A stretch of 64,000 bases of DNA from contig NZ_CP107925.1 of NCBI RefSeq assembly GCF_036014235.1, forward strand, positions 114,249 to 178,248, written 5' to 3'. The translations under genes were made by a program, and so were the position numbers. The stretch is from Streptomyces sp. NBC_00435. GTDB taxonomy: Bacteria > Actinomycetota > Actinomycetes > Streptomycetales > Streptomycetaceae. The notes under the pieces are model-generated. The model made no database searches. It was given only the letters and a program-made list of their open reading frames with translations, and was not told where the DNA came from. Positions 8,749 to 16,919 of this stretch are shown piece after piece. Positions within the stretch are counted from its first letter, which is position 1. Each line of letters opens with the position of its first letter.

Positions 8749-9132
8749 CTAGTCGGACATCTCCATCGGAGAGAGGAGGTCCCTGGCGATCTGCGGGAGC
8801 AGACGGTCGATCAGCAGGCCCGTGCGCGCGGATCCGTCGGCCGCGCGCGGGATCACGTCGACGGCCACGGCGTGCGAGAGCACCCACGGCATGCGCCGCT
8901 CGCAGGCGGCCAGCGCGGCCTGGCGTCCGCCGGCCTCCTGGTCCTCCTCCAGGAGCGGTACGAAGGCCACCACCAGCGTCTCGCCCACCTCGGGCAGCTG
9001 GGTGCGCATCACCGCGATGTCCTGGACGCAGGGCAGGTCGAGGAGTTCGAGCTCGAGCGCGAAGAAGGCCGTCTCGAAGTCCTCCACCAGCACCTCGTCG
9101 TACGGCTGGTCGTCGAAGGAGGGCAGGTTCAC
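8749..9132 (-). CDS. Stand-alone degenerate C-terminal subdomain of an ANL-type enzyme
   Basis: A 127-residue protein. Its central and C-terminal parts match the C-terminal subdomain of the gene just upstream (shared pattern LxLPCxxDxAVMR, then ACxRRxPxxxxHxxAVDxIPxxxxGxxRTG). It has no nucleotide-binding N-domain. The lysine that adenylate-forming enzymes carry in the A10 loop is absent (IPRAADGSARTG). The GTG start overlaps the TGA of the upstream gene (GTGA), so the two are translationally coupled and probably made in equal amounts. A subunit or decoy domain for its neighbour is the best guess; function is not known. Confidence 0.7.
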   Translation of the reverse strand: MNLPSFDDQPYDEVLVEDFETAFFALELELLDLPCVQDIAVMRTQLPEVGETLVVAFVPLLEEDQEAGGRQAALAACERRMPWVLSHAVAVDVIPRAADGSARTGLLIDRLLPQIARDLLSPMEMSD

Positions 9133-10742
9133 GCGGACATCTCCTGTTGCATCGACTGCTCAAGCTGCAGGTTCAGAGTGATGATGGGCAGTACGGCGTC
9201 GAGCAGGTCCCCGGTGCGGATGCGGCCCGTCGGGCTGTACGGGATGGTGTCGACGGCGATGACGTGCGCGGGCAGCGACGGGACCCGGCGGGCACAGGCC
9301 GCGCTGAGCGCCTGGTAGCCGGTGGCCTCCCGGCCGACCGCCACCGCGATGAAGGGCACCACGATCGCGTCGCCGAGCACCGCGCTGCTGACCCGCATGA
9401 CGGCGGTGTCGCGCAGGCAGGGCAGGTTGAGCAGGTCCGACTCCAGCCGGAACAGCTCGGTGTCGACCGCCGAATCACGGACCACCAGTGGCACGTCGGT
9501 GACGCGCCCGGTGACCAGCAGCCGGCCGGTCTCGTCCACGTAGCCGGACTCGTCGGTGACCAGGAAGCGCTCCGCGCCCCAGCCGAGGTCCAGCTCGGTG
9601 ACCTCGGTCTCGCCGTCCAGGTAGGCGTCCATCACCTGGTGGCCCGCGTAGGCCAGGCGTCCGGTCTCGCCCTGCTGCACCGGCTGCCCGTCCTCACCGA
9701 GGACGGCGACGGTCGTGCCGAGGGTGGCGTGGCCCGACCGCGGCGGCGAGACCAGCAGTTCCTCGGGGCCCATGACGGCGGTGAGTCCGGTCTCCGGGGT
9801 GCCGAGCGCGGTGTGCAGCACCGGACCGAGGCGCTCCCAGGCCGTGTTGACGGTCCATCGGCCCAGGTGGGCGCCCGGGGTGAGGAGGAACCGCAGGTGG
9901 CGGGTGCGCGGCGAGGGCTCGGCGTTCTCGGGCAGCGTGAGCACCGAGTGCAGGGAGGCCGGGGTGATCACTCCGGTGGTGACGCGTTCGCCGACGAGCA
10001 GGGTGCTCAGCGCCTCGGCGCCGGCTCCGTCCGCGAGGACGACGGTGGCGCCGACGCCGAGCATCGTGCGGGTCAGCGCCAGGGCGGTGGACTGGGCCGG
10101 CGGGGCGGAGGCCAGGTGGACGTCGTCCCGGTTGAGGCCGAACTCGTCGACGAGGTCGACCAGGTGGCGGCCCTCGGAGGGAGTGCGGCGCACGGCGATC
10201 CGGGAGGGGCCGTCGCTGCGCGCACTGACCGCGAAGGACTCGTACGGCCGGGGCGCGGGCAGGGTCCGCAGGGCTTCGGTCGAGGTCAGGACGTCGAAGT
10301 TGAGTGCCTGGTGCTTTCCGGGGGCGGCGGGCGCGCCGGGCGCGGTGACACCGTCCAGGAGGACGTGCAGGGCCTGCGGGCCGCTGGGCCAGACGAGCTG
10401 GTCGAGGGTGGCACGGTGGTCCGAGGTCACGAAGACCAGGGACGGCTCCAGCCAGGTGAGCACCTGGCCCAGGTCGTCCGCGCCGCTCTCCGGGTCGAGC
10501 CCGGTGCAGGAGACGCCGAGGGTGGCGCAGGCGCTCATCGCGACGGTCAGCTGCCAGCTGTTGCCGGCGAGGAAGACCGCGCGGACCGGGCCCTCCGCGG
10601 GCAGGTGCTCGGTGAGTCCGGCCGCCGTCCGCTCCACGGTCTCGGCGAACTGGCCCCAGGTCAGCCGCACCTGGCCGTCGACCAAGGCATCCCGCGTCAC
10701 GCCGCCCGCCGCGTGCCGGCGGATGTCATCGAGCTTGATCAT
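9129..10742 (-). CDS. Degenerate adenylate-forming (ANL superfamily) protein
   Basis: A 537-residue AMP-ligase-like protein. The ANL fold can be followed along its length, but key motifs are broken: the P-loop position reads SARSDGPSRIAVRRT instead of SGTTGxPK, the YxTE-like A5 region reads LGTPETG, and the A10 lysine is replaced (SPTGRIRTG). I start at 10742, where GGAG stands 9 bases upstream. It may not adenylate at all and could instead bind an acyl or aminoacyl substrate or act as a scaffold. A candidate receptor operator lies 60-80 bp upstream. Confidence 0.75.
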   Translation of the reverse strand: MIKLDDIRRHAAGGVTRDALVDGQVRLTWGQFAETVERTAAGLTEHLPAEGPVRAVFLAGNSWQLTVAMSACATLGVSCTGLDPESGADDLGQVLTWLEPSLVFVTSDHRATLDQLVWPSGPQALHVLLDGVTAPGAPAAPGKHQALNFDVLTSTEALRTLPAPRPYESFAVSARSDGPSRIAVRRTPSEGRHLVDLVDEFGLNRDDVHLASAPPAQSTALALTRTMLGVGATVVLADGAGAEALSTLLVGERVTTGVITPASLHSVLTLPENAEPSPRTRHLRFLLTPGAHLGRWTVNTAWERLGPVLHTALGTPETGLTAVMGPEELLVSPPRSGHATLGTTVAVLGEDGQPVQQGETGRLAYAGHQVMDAYLDGETEVTELDLGWGAERFLVTDESGYVDETGRLLVTGRVTDVPLVVRDSAVDTELFRLESDLLNLPCLRDTAVMRVSSAVLGDAIVVPFIAVAVGREATGYQALSAACARRVPSLPAHVIAVDTIPYSPTGRIRTGDLLDAVLPIITLNLQLEQSMQQEMSA

Positions 10743-10804
10743 GTGGGTTCTCCGTGGTCGGTCAAGAGCCTCGTGTGTGGCTCGGGGCCGCGCCCATGGA
10801 AACA

Positions 10805-10822
10805 AACCTGCATGAAGGTAGG
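10805..10822. promoter_or_regulatory. Candidate ARE-like site upstream of the adenylate-like gene
   Basis: AAACC-N8-GGTAG, the same 5-8-5 layout as the sites at 8599 and 11730 but with less perfect half-sites. It is centred about 70 bp upstream of the start at 10742. Inferred target of the ArpA-like receptor encoded just to the right. Confidence 0.35.
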
Positions 10823-10875
10823 CAACCGTCATCGGAAGTTCTGATGTGGATTGCCCGGAACCGGAATGAGTAGCT

Positions 10876-10914
10876 CAAAAACCTCCGCCGGGCGTCGAGG
10901 ACGCCCGGCGGAGG
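10876..10914 (-). terminator. Intrinsic terminator of the ArpA-like receptor gene
   Basis: A perfect 15-bp stem (arms 10882-10896 and 10900-10914) with a 3-base loop, followed on the minus strand by a run of five T. It lies 30 bp downstream of the receptor stop codon. Confidence 0.85.
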
Positions 10915-10943
10915 TGAGGCAGGAAAGGGGAAGGAAGGAGGGG

Positions 10944-11645
10944 CTAGGCCTGGGCCGCGGCCGGCTCCACGACATCGGGCTCGGCCTCGGCCTGTTCCCG
11001 GAGGTGTTTCTCCAGGTCAGCGACGACCCGGTCGGCCCGGCCGGGGGCCATGTCCAGTTCGGCGAGCACGGTCGGCAGCGCGATGATCGGCATGATGTGC
11101 CGGAGCAGGACGGACACCCGGACTTCCAGGTCCTCCCAGTCGGTCATCACTTCCGAGAGCACCTGGACTCCGGTGAAGGCTCCGACGAAGAGGTTGGCCA
11201 CCGCGTCCAGGTCCACGTGCGCGTGGAGTTCACCGAACTCCCGGGCCTGCCCGAGCGCGAAACGGTTGTGGTCGATCCAGTCCTGGTAGGGCCTGAGGCG
11301 GTCCGCGTGATGACTGCCCCGTTCCAGGGAGAGCCTCAGGCTGCCCTGCACGATCGGATCACTGCGGATCTGGACGGCGAAGAGCATGCCCTTGTCGATC
11401 AGTTCCTGGAGGCGCGTGCTCCGGGGTACGACCGGGAAGCCGATTGTGTCGATCTGGCTGGCCAGGACGGCCTGGGCGAGTTCTTCCTTGCCCTTGAAGT
11501 AGTAGTAGAAGGCGCCCTTGGTGAGCCCGAGCCTCTGGTAGACGTCCGCGATCGTGGCTCCGTTGAAGCCCTTTTCCGCAAAGACGGCGCCGGCGGCCTC
11601 GACGATGAGTTGCCGGGTGCGCCGGGAAGTCTCCCTCTGGGACAC
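10944..11645 (-). CDS. ArpA/ScbR-like gamma-butyrolactone receptor (TetR family)
   Basis: A 233-residue repressor. The N-terminal TetR helix-turn-helix (TIADVYQRLGLTKGAFYYYF, about residues 31-50) is followed by a ligand-binding domain that keeps the tryptophan (W123, in QDWID) conserved in butyrolactone receptors. The GTG at 11645 was chosen because AAGGAG stands 7-8 bases upstream. It is transcribed away from the AfsA homologue, the classical receptor/synthase arrangement, and should repress its own and the afsA-like promoter until the signal binds. Confidence 0.9.
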   Translation of the reverse strand: MSQRETSRRTRQLIVEAAGAVFAEKGFNGATIADVYQRLGLTKGAFYYYFKGKEELAQAVLASQIDTIGFPVVPRSTRLQELIDKGMLFAVQIRSDPIVQGSLRLSLERGSHHADRLRPYQDWIDHNRFALGQAREFGELHAHVDLDAVANLFVGAFTGVQVLSEVMTDWEDLEVRVSVLLRHIMPIIALPTVLAELDMAPGRADRVVADLEKHLREQAEAEPDVVEPAAAQA

Positions 11646-11729
11646 CCTCGCTCCTTCCACGTTCCTGCCGGCCAATCATGCACCTCCTCGGAGGTACGAG
11701 CATGTCACCGAAAACAGCCGTTGCAAATT

Positions 11730-11747
11730 ATACCAGGCAGCACGTAT
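11730..11747. promoter_or_regulatory. Candidate autoregulatory element between receptor and afsA-like genes
   Basis: ATACC-N8-CGTAT in the 166-bp divergent promoter region, 85 bp from the receptor start and 65 bp from the AfsA-homologue start. Four of five half-site pairs are symmetric. Position and spacing match the site at 8599-8616. This is the place where an ArpA-type operator is expected; binding itself is inferred. Confidence 0.45.
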
Positions 11748-11811
11748 CTTGCGGCGACCGGGACATACCATCACTGGCTCGAATCTGCCTTGGAGCCCGG
11801 AGGGGGAGTTC

Positions 11812-12753
11812 ATGTTAATCACTTCATATATGCGCGAAACCACCCAAAGACAGACGGCTTGGATCTCAGATGCAAGGCCTCCGGCTGTACCCAACTGGCT
11901 CGTGCACCGCCCCGACACCTCCGAAGTCTTCCTGTCGGACTGGGAACGAACCGGTACCGACCGGTTCAACGTGACTCTGCGTTGGCCGGAAAATCATCCG
12001 TTCCATACCGCACTGCACGGTTTTCGTTCCCCCGCCGTCATCGCGGAGGCCATCCGCCAGACCGGCATCCTTCTCTCCCACGCCGAGTACGGCGTCCCCC
12101 TGGGGCACCACTTCCTGATGTCCGACATCCACTACCAGATCGACCCAGAACTCCTGGAGGACACCGGCTCCCCCGTCCACATGGACGTCACCTGCACGGA
12201 CATCAACCGCCGGGGCACCCGCTTCTCCGGCATGGTCTGCCACATGACCGTGGTGCAGGACGGCCGGGTCATCGCGACCGGCGGAGGCAGCCTGACCTGC
12301 ACTTCTCCCGGTGCGTACCGTCGGATGCGGGGCGAGTTCGCGGACGCCCGACCGCTCCTGCCCGTACCGGAGCCGGTGCACCCCGCCCTCGTACTGCGGT
12401 CCGACCCGAGCCATGTCCTGCTGGCTCCCACCAGGGATCCCCGCTGCTGGACCCTGCGGTCGCACACCGCCAACACGACTTTGTTCGCACGTGAAAACGA
12501 TCATGTACCCGGCATGGCGCTCCTGGAGGCCTCCCACCAGGCCGCCTTCGCCGTCGCGGGCACCACGCGCCTGTACCCCACCGCGCTCCGCCTGACCTTC
12601 GACCGGTACGCGGAGTTCGACACCCCCTGTCTGATCCAGGCGCAGCCGGTGACCCGGACCCGGGACAACACCCTGTCCTTGAGCATCACCGGTCACCAGA
12701 GCGGGCGCCGGGTCTTCCTCGCCCTGCTCGCAGGAATTCCCGTTTCCGCCTGA
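11812..12753 (+). CDS. AfsA/ScbA-like gamma-butyrolactone synthase
   Basis: A 313-residue A-factor-type synthase with two tandem hot-dog repeats (about residues 20-150 and 180-300, the first with HPFHTALHGFRSPAVIAEAIR and the second with the matching PGMALLEASHQAAFA). AfsA enzymes condense a beta-ketoacyl group from ACP with dihydroxyacetone phosphate to start signal synthesis. The ATG at 11812 follows GGAGGGGGAG. Codon 2 is TTA, so translation should depend on the bldA leucyl-tRNA, tying signal production to development. It is divergent from its presumed receptor and followed by P450 and SDR genes. Confidence 0.9.
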   Translation: MLITSYMRETTQRQTAWISDARPPAVPNWLVHRPDTSEVFLSDWERTGTDRFNVTLRWPENHPFHTALHGFRSPAVIAEAIRQTGILLSHAEYGVPLGHHFLMSDIHYQIDPELLEDTGSPVHMDVTCTDINRRGTRFSGMVCHMTVVQDGRVIATGGGSLTCTSPGAYRRMRGEFADARPLLPVPEPVHPALVLRSDPSHVLLAPTRDPRCWTLRSHTANTTLFARENDHVPGMALLEASHQAAFAVAGTTRLYPTALRLTFDRYAEFDTPCLIQAQPVTRTRDNTLSLSITGHQSGRRVFLALLAGIPVSA

Positions 12754-12902
12754 TCTCTTCCCTTTCAGCAAAATTGGACGTTTGAATCCACTGATCCACT
12801 GGCCGAGACACCGCGCACGCGAAGTGGCGGGAAGGGCTCGCTCGTGCCAGCCTGTGACGTCGTCAGATTCATCACCAGAAGAGCTGTAGGAGGGATACTC
12901 CT

Positions 12903-14156
12903 GTGAGCAGGCAGTGCCCGTTCGTCATCGATCCGCTCGGCCAGGACATTCACGGAGAAATCAAGGAAATACGCTCCCGTGGGCGCGCCGTGAAGGTCGT
13001 GCTGCCCGGTGGAGTGGAGGCGTGGTCCGTCACGGACTACGTGCTCGTGAAGCGCCTGCTCACCGATCCCCGGGTGTCGAAGGACGCCTACCGGCACTGG
13101 CCGGCGTGGATCAGCGGAGAAGTCGACCAGGAGTGGCCGCTGGCCATTTGGGTCTCGGTGCAGAACATGGTCACCGCCTACGGCGAGGAGCACACCCGCC
13201 TGCGCAAGCCCGTGGCGGGAGAGTTCACCATGCGCCGCGTGGCGGCCCTGCGGCCCCGCGTCGAGGAGATCGCGTCCGAGCTGCTGGACCGCCTGGAACA
13301 GGCACCCGCCGGTCAGCCCGTGGACCTCCGCAAGGAATTCGCCCACGTACTGCCGCACGCCGTTGTCTGCGAGCTTTTCGGAATTCCGCATTCCGCACGT
13401 GATCCGCTGCAGAAGGTCATCGACAGTTTCTTCGCCACCTCGATCACTCCCGAGGACGCGATGGCGAATGGCATCGTCATGTACGAGATCCTGAACGAGG
13501 TCGTGGCGTACAAGAGGGAAAATCCCGCCGACGACCTGACCACGGGACTCGTCGCCGCGCGCGACTCGGGTTCGGCGGAAATGAGCGAGAAGGAACTGCT
13601 CGACAACCTCATCCTCCTCCTCACCGCCGGCTACGAGACGACGGTGAACCTCATCGACAACGCGGTCGTCTCCCTCCTCGCGCACCCTGACCAGCTCGCG
13701 CTCATCCAGGACGGCAAGGCCTCCTGGGACGATCTGATCGACGAGTCCGTGCGCGTGGACCCGCCCGGCGCGCACAGCGTCCTGCGCTACGCCGTCGAGG
13801 CGATCGAGATCGACGACGACGTACGGATCCCGCAGGGCGACCCGATCCTCATCTGCTTCGCCGGCGTGGGCCGCGACCCCGTGCACCACGGAGCCGACGC
13901 GGACCTGTTCGACGTCACCCGCGGGACCCGCGCCGACCACGTGTCGTTCGGGTACGGAGCCCACCACTGCCTCGGGGTGAACCTCGCCCGCATGGAGGTG
14001 GCCATCGCGATGTCGGCGCTCTTCGAGCGGTTCCCCGACATCGCCCTGGCCGTCCCGGCCGGGGAACTGCGGCCGAAGTTCTCGTTCATCTCGAACGGGC
14101 ACCGCACGGTTCCCGTGCTCCTGGGCACGCCCAAGGGGTCTGTTTCCAGCCAATAG
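12903..14156 (+). CDS. Cytochrome P450
   Basis: A 417-residue soluble bacterial P450. The I-helix oxygen-activation motif AGYETT, the ExxR motif (ESVR) and the heme-cysteine loop FGYGAHHCLG are all intact. The GTG start has GGAGG 8-9 bases upstream. It is 150 bp downstream of the AfsA homologue and 57 bp upstream of an SDR gene, all on the plus strand, so it likely oxidises the side chain of the signal molecule, as P450s do in avenolide-type signals. A role in the neighbouring aromatic pathway is also possible. Confidence 0.9.
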   Translation: MSRQCPFVIDPLGQDIHGEIKEIRSRGRAVKVVLPGGVEAWSVTDYVLVKRLLTDPRVSKDAYRHWPAWISGEVDQEWPLAIWVSVQNMVTAYGEEHTRLRKPVAGEFTMRRVAALRPRVEEIASELLDRLEQAPAGQPVDLRKEFAHVLPHAVVCELFGIPHSARDPLQKVIDSFFATSITPEDAMANGIVMYEILNEVVAYKRENPADDLTTGLVAARDSGSAEMSEKELLDNLILLLTAGYETTVNLIDNAVVSLLAHPDQLALIQDGKASWDDLIDESVRVDPPGAHSVLRYAVEAIEIDDDVRIPQGDPILICFAGVGRDPVHHGADADLFDVTRGTRADHVSFGYGAHHCLGVNLARMEVAIAMSALFERFPDIALAVPAGELRPKFSFISNGHRTVPVLLGTPKGSVSSQ

Positions 14157-14213
14157 TGCCGGGGGCGACCGCTCCCGGAAGACTCACCGGACCGCACCAG
14201 ACGAAAGACTGAC

Positions 14214-14978
14214 ATGACGGAAAAGACCGGCCTCCTGGTAGGCAGGCGTGCCCTGATCACCGGCGCGAGCAGCGGAATCGGGGCGGCGGCCGCCCGGGTG
14301 TTCTGTGAGAACGGGGCGTCAGTGCTCCTCACTGCCCGGCGCGAGGAAGAACTGGCGGCGCTCACCCGCGAGTTGACGGGCAAGGGCTTCACCGCGGCCT
14401 ACGCGGTCGTCGACGTGGCCGACCCCGAAGAGGTCAAGGGAGCCGTGGACAAGGCGGTGGAACTCTTCGGAGGTCTGGACGCCGCCTTCAACAACGCGGG
14501 GCTGGGCACCGTCCCGGCGCCGCTGCACCTCACGGAGGACGCGGACTTCGAGGCCGTCATGGCCACCAACGTCCGCGGTACGTGGAACTGCATGAAGTAC
14601 GAGATCGCCGCGATGTTGCCCGAGGGCGGGGCGATCGTGAACAACAGCAGCGTCGCGGGCCTGGTCAGCACTCCGGCGGCCGCCGCGTACATCGCGTCGA
14701 AGCACGCGATCATCGGTCTGACGAAGGCCGCCGCCGAGTACTCCGCCCAGGGCGTCCGGGTCAACGCCATCGCCCCGGGCACCACGCGCAGCGAGATGAT
14801 GGCCCAGTGGTTCGACCTGAACCCGGGCATCGAGGAGCAGTTGCACGCCATGGCTCCGCTGCCCCGCACGGCGGACCCCCGCGAGATCGCGAACGCGGCC
14901 GCCTGGCTCCTCAGCGACCAGGCGTCATTCGTCGTCGGGGCGACCGTCCCGGTGGACGGCGGCTGGACCGCCCGCTGA
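14214..14978 (+). CDS. Classical short-chain dehydrogenase/reductase
   Basis: A 254-residue SDR with the TGASSGIG cofactor loop (about residues 17-24), the NNAG motif, and the active-site Ser and YxxxK (AAYIASK). Downstream of the AfsA homologue and the P450 on the same strand, it is well placed to reduce the 6-keto group of a butyrolactone intermediate, the job of BarS1-like enzymes in virginiae butanolide synthesis. Substrate inferred from context only. Confidence 0.87.
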   Translation: MTEKTGLLVGRRALITGASSGIGAAAARVFCENGASVLLTARREEELAALTRELTGKGFTAAYAVVDVADPEEVKGAVDKAVELFGGLDAAFNNAGLGTVPAPLHLTEDADFEAVMATNVRGTWNCMKYEIAAMLPEGGAIVNNSSVAGLVSTPAAAAYIASKHAIIGLTKAAAEYSAQGVRVNAIAPGTTRSEMMAQWFDLNPGIEEQLHAMAPLPRTADPREIANAAAWLLSDQASFVVGATVPVDGGWTAR

Positions 14979-15040
14979 GGGGAGCCCCGACCGCCCGCTG
15001 AGCGCGGCCCCGGCCGGCCGTCAGCGGGCGGAGCCGTCCG

Positions 15041-15316
15041 TCAGCGGCCCGAGCCGAACTCGACACCGACGCGGCAAGGCACCAGCGCCGGGCGCTCGGG
15101 CCCGCCGGAGAAGAGCGCGCGGGCGTGCTCCGGGTCGAGGGTGAACTCGATCCGGTCGCAGTCGCCCGGGCGGTCGGGCGGGCCGACGACCAGGTGGAAG
15201 GCGACCGCTCCGGTGGCGTCGTGCGAGGTGGTCACGACCGCGTCGACGACACCGGAGATGTCGTGGGAGAGCAGGGCCTCTATCTGGCGGACGTGTGCGG
15301 TGGTCATGGCGGTCAT
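15041..15316 (-). CDS. Small conserved-looking protein of unknown function
   Basis: A 91-residue acidic, soluble protein preceded by AGGAGGAA. I do not recognise a family. It starts 30 bp downstream of the GatA-like gene and is probably co-transcribed with it. Its sequence does not resemble GatC, the usual small partner of GatA, so it should not be taken as a GatC replacement without a search. Confidence 0.65.
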   Translation of the reverse strand: MTAMTTAHVRQIEALLSHDISGVVDAVVTTSHDATGAVAFHLVVGPPDRPGDCDRIEFTLDPEHARALFSGGPERPALVPCRVGVEFGSGR

Positions 15317-15346
15317 GGCGGGGTTCCTCCTGGTGGGTCCTGCGGG

Positions 15347-16843
15347 TCAGCCGAGTGGCGGGGCCCCGTCGAGCAGCGGGTGACCCCAGCGGCGGACGAA
15401 GGCGGCTTCGACGGCGGCGCCGACCCGGTAGAGCCGGTCGTCCTTCATCGCCGGGGCGATGATCTGCAGTCCGACCGGGAGGCCGTCCTCCGGGGCCAGG
15501 CCGCAGGGCAGCGACATGGCGGAGTTGCCGGCCAGGTTGGTCGGGATGGTGCACAGATCAGCGAGGTACATGGCGAGGGGGTCGTCGACCCGCTCGCCGA
15601 TGGGGAACGCGGTGGTCGGCATCGTCGGGGAGACGATGACGTCCACCTCGGCGAACGCCCGGTCGAACTCCCGCATGATGAGCGTGCGGACCTTCTGGGC
15701 GGAGCCGTAGTACGCGTCGTAGTAGCCGGAGCTGAGCGCGTACGTGCCGAGGATGATGCGGCGCTTGACCTCGGCGCCGAAACCGGCCTCCCGGGTCAGC
15801 GCGGTGACCTCCTCGGCGGACCGGGCGGTGTCGTCGCCGACGCGCAGGCCGTAGCGCATCGCGTCGAAGCGGGCCAGGTTGGACGAGGCCTCGGAGGGCG
15901 CGATCAGGTAGTAGGCGGCCAGCGCGAGGTCGAAGGACGGGCAGTCCAGTTCCACGATCTCGGCGCCGAGTTCCCTCAGCAGTTCCACCGACTCCTGGAA
16001 CCTCAAGATCACGCCATCCTGGTAGCCCTCGCCGGCGAACTGCTTGACGACGCCCACCCTCATGCCCTCGACCGATCCGGACCGGGCCGCCTCGACGACC
16101 GGCGGGACCGGGGCGTCGATGGAGGTGGAGTCGAGCGGGTCGTAACCGGCGATCACCTCGTGCAGGAGCGCGGTGTCCAGGACGGTGCGGGCGCACGGTC
16201 CACCCTGGTCCAGGGAAGAGGAGTACGAGACCAGCCCGTAGCGGGAGACCCCGCCGTAGGTGGGCTTCACCCCGACGGTGCCGGTCAGTGCGGCCGGTTG
16301 ACGGATCGAGCCGCCGGTGTCGGTGCCGACGGCGAGCGGAGCCTGGAACGCGGCGAGCGCGGCCGCGGAGCCGCCGCCGGAGCCTCCGGGGACCCGGTTC
16401 AGGTCCCAGGGGTTGCCGGTGGGCCCGTAGGCACTGTTCTCCGTCGAGGAACCCATGGCGAACTCGTCCATGTTGGTCTTGCCGAGGATGACCACACCGG
16501 CCGCCTTGAGCCGCCGCGTCAGGGTGGCGTCGTAGGGCGGGATCCATCCTTCGAGGATCTTCGAACCGCAGGTCGTCGGGACCCCGACGGTCGTGAACGT
16601 GTCCTTGAGGGCGAGCGGTACGCCGGCCAGCGGGCCGGGCTTCTCGCCGGCCTCGCGCTTGGCGTCGACGGCGCGCGCCTGCGCGAGGGCGCCCTCACGG
16701 TCGACGTGCAGGAAGGCGTGGACCTTCCCGTCGGTCGCCCCGATCCTGGCCAGATGGGCCTCGGTGACCTCGACGGCCGTGAGTTCCCCGGAGGCGATCT
16801 TCGCGGCGGTCTCGGCGGCCGGGAGTCTGATGATGTCCCACAT
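15347..16843 (-). CDS. GatA paralogue (Glu-tRNA(Gln) amidotransferase subunit A / amidase)
   Basis: A 498-residue amidase-signature enzyme almost full-length-identical in layout to actinobacterial GatA: catalytic Lys in PLALKDTFT, cis-Ser in PGGSGGGS, nucleophilic Ser in TDTGGSIRQ, and the long GatA-type C-terminus ending in LPVGLQIIAPAMKDDRLYRV. GatA releases ammonia from glutamine for tRNA-bound glutamate. No gatB or gatC is nearby and the gene sits in an accessory region, so it is a second copy. Possibilities are self-resistance against a GatCAB inhibitor, or use as an ammonia-generating amidase in the pathway. Confidence 0.88.
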   Translation of the reverse strand: MWDIIRLPAAETAAKIASGELTAVEVTEAHLARIGATDGKVHAFLHVDREGALAQARAVDAKREAGEKPGPLAGVPLALKDTFTTVGVPTTCGSKILEGWIPPYDATLTRRLKAAGVVILGKTNMDEFAMGSSTENSAYGPTGNPWDLNRVPGGSGGGSAAALAAFQAPLAVGTDTGGSIRQPAALTGTVGVKPTYGGVSRYGLVSYSSSLDQGGPCARTVLDTALLHEVIAGYDPLDSTSIDAPVPPVVEAARSGSVEGMRVGVVKQFAGEGYQDGVILRFQESVELLRELGAEIVELDCPSFDLALAAYYLIAPSEASSNLARFDAMRYGLRVGDDTARSAEEVTALTREAGFGAEVKRRIILGTYALSSGYYDAYYGSAQKVRTLIMREFDRAFAEVDVIVSPTMPTTAFPIGERVDDPLAMYLADLCTIPTNLAGNSAMSLPCGLAPEDGLPVGLQIIAPAMKDDRLYRVGAAVEAAFVRRWGHPLLDGAPPLG

Positions 16844-16919
16844 GTGCGTCTTCCTTGCCTGTGCGTGCCGGGCGGGCGGGCGCCACTGTAGGGCGGCCGG
16901 GCTCCGTCCCTCAGCTGTA

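Noticed and set aside
11948..11967. Perfect 8-bp inverted repeat GAACCGGT-N4-ACCGGTTC inside the AfsA-homologue gene, resembling ScbR-type operators
   Set aside because: It encodes ordinary family residues (ERTGTDRF) and lies 136 bp inside the gene; GC-rich coding DNA gives such palindromes by chance. Kept only as a weak possibility.
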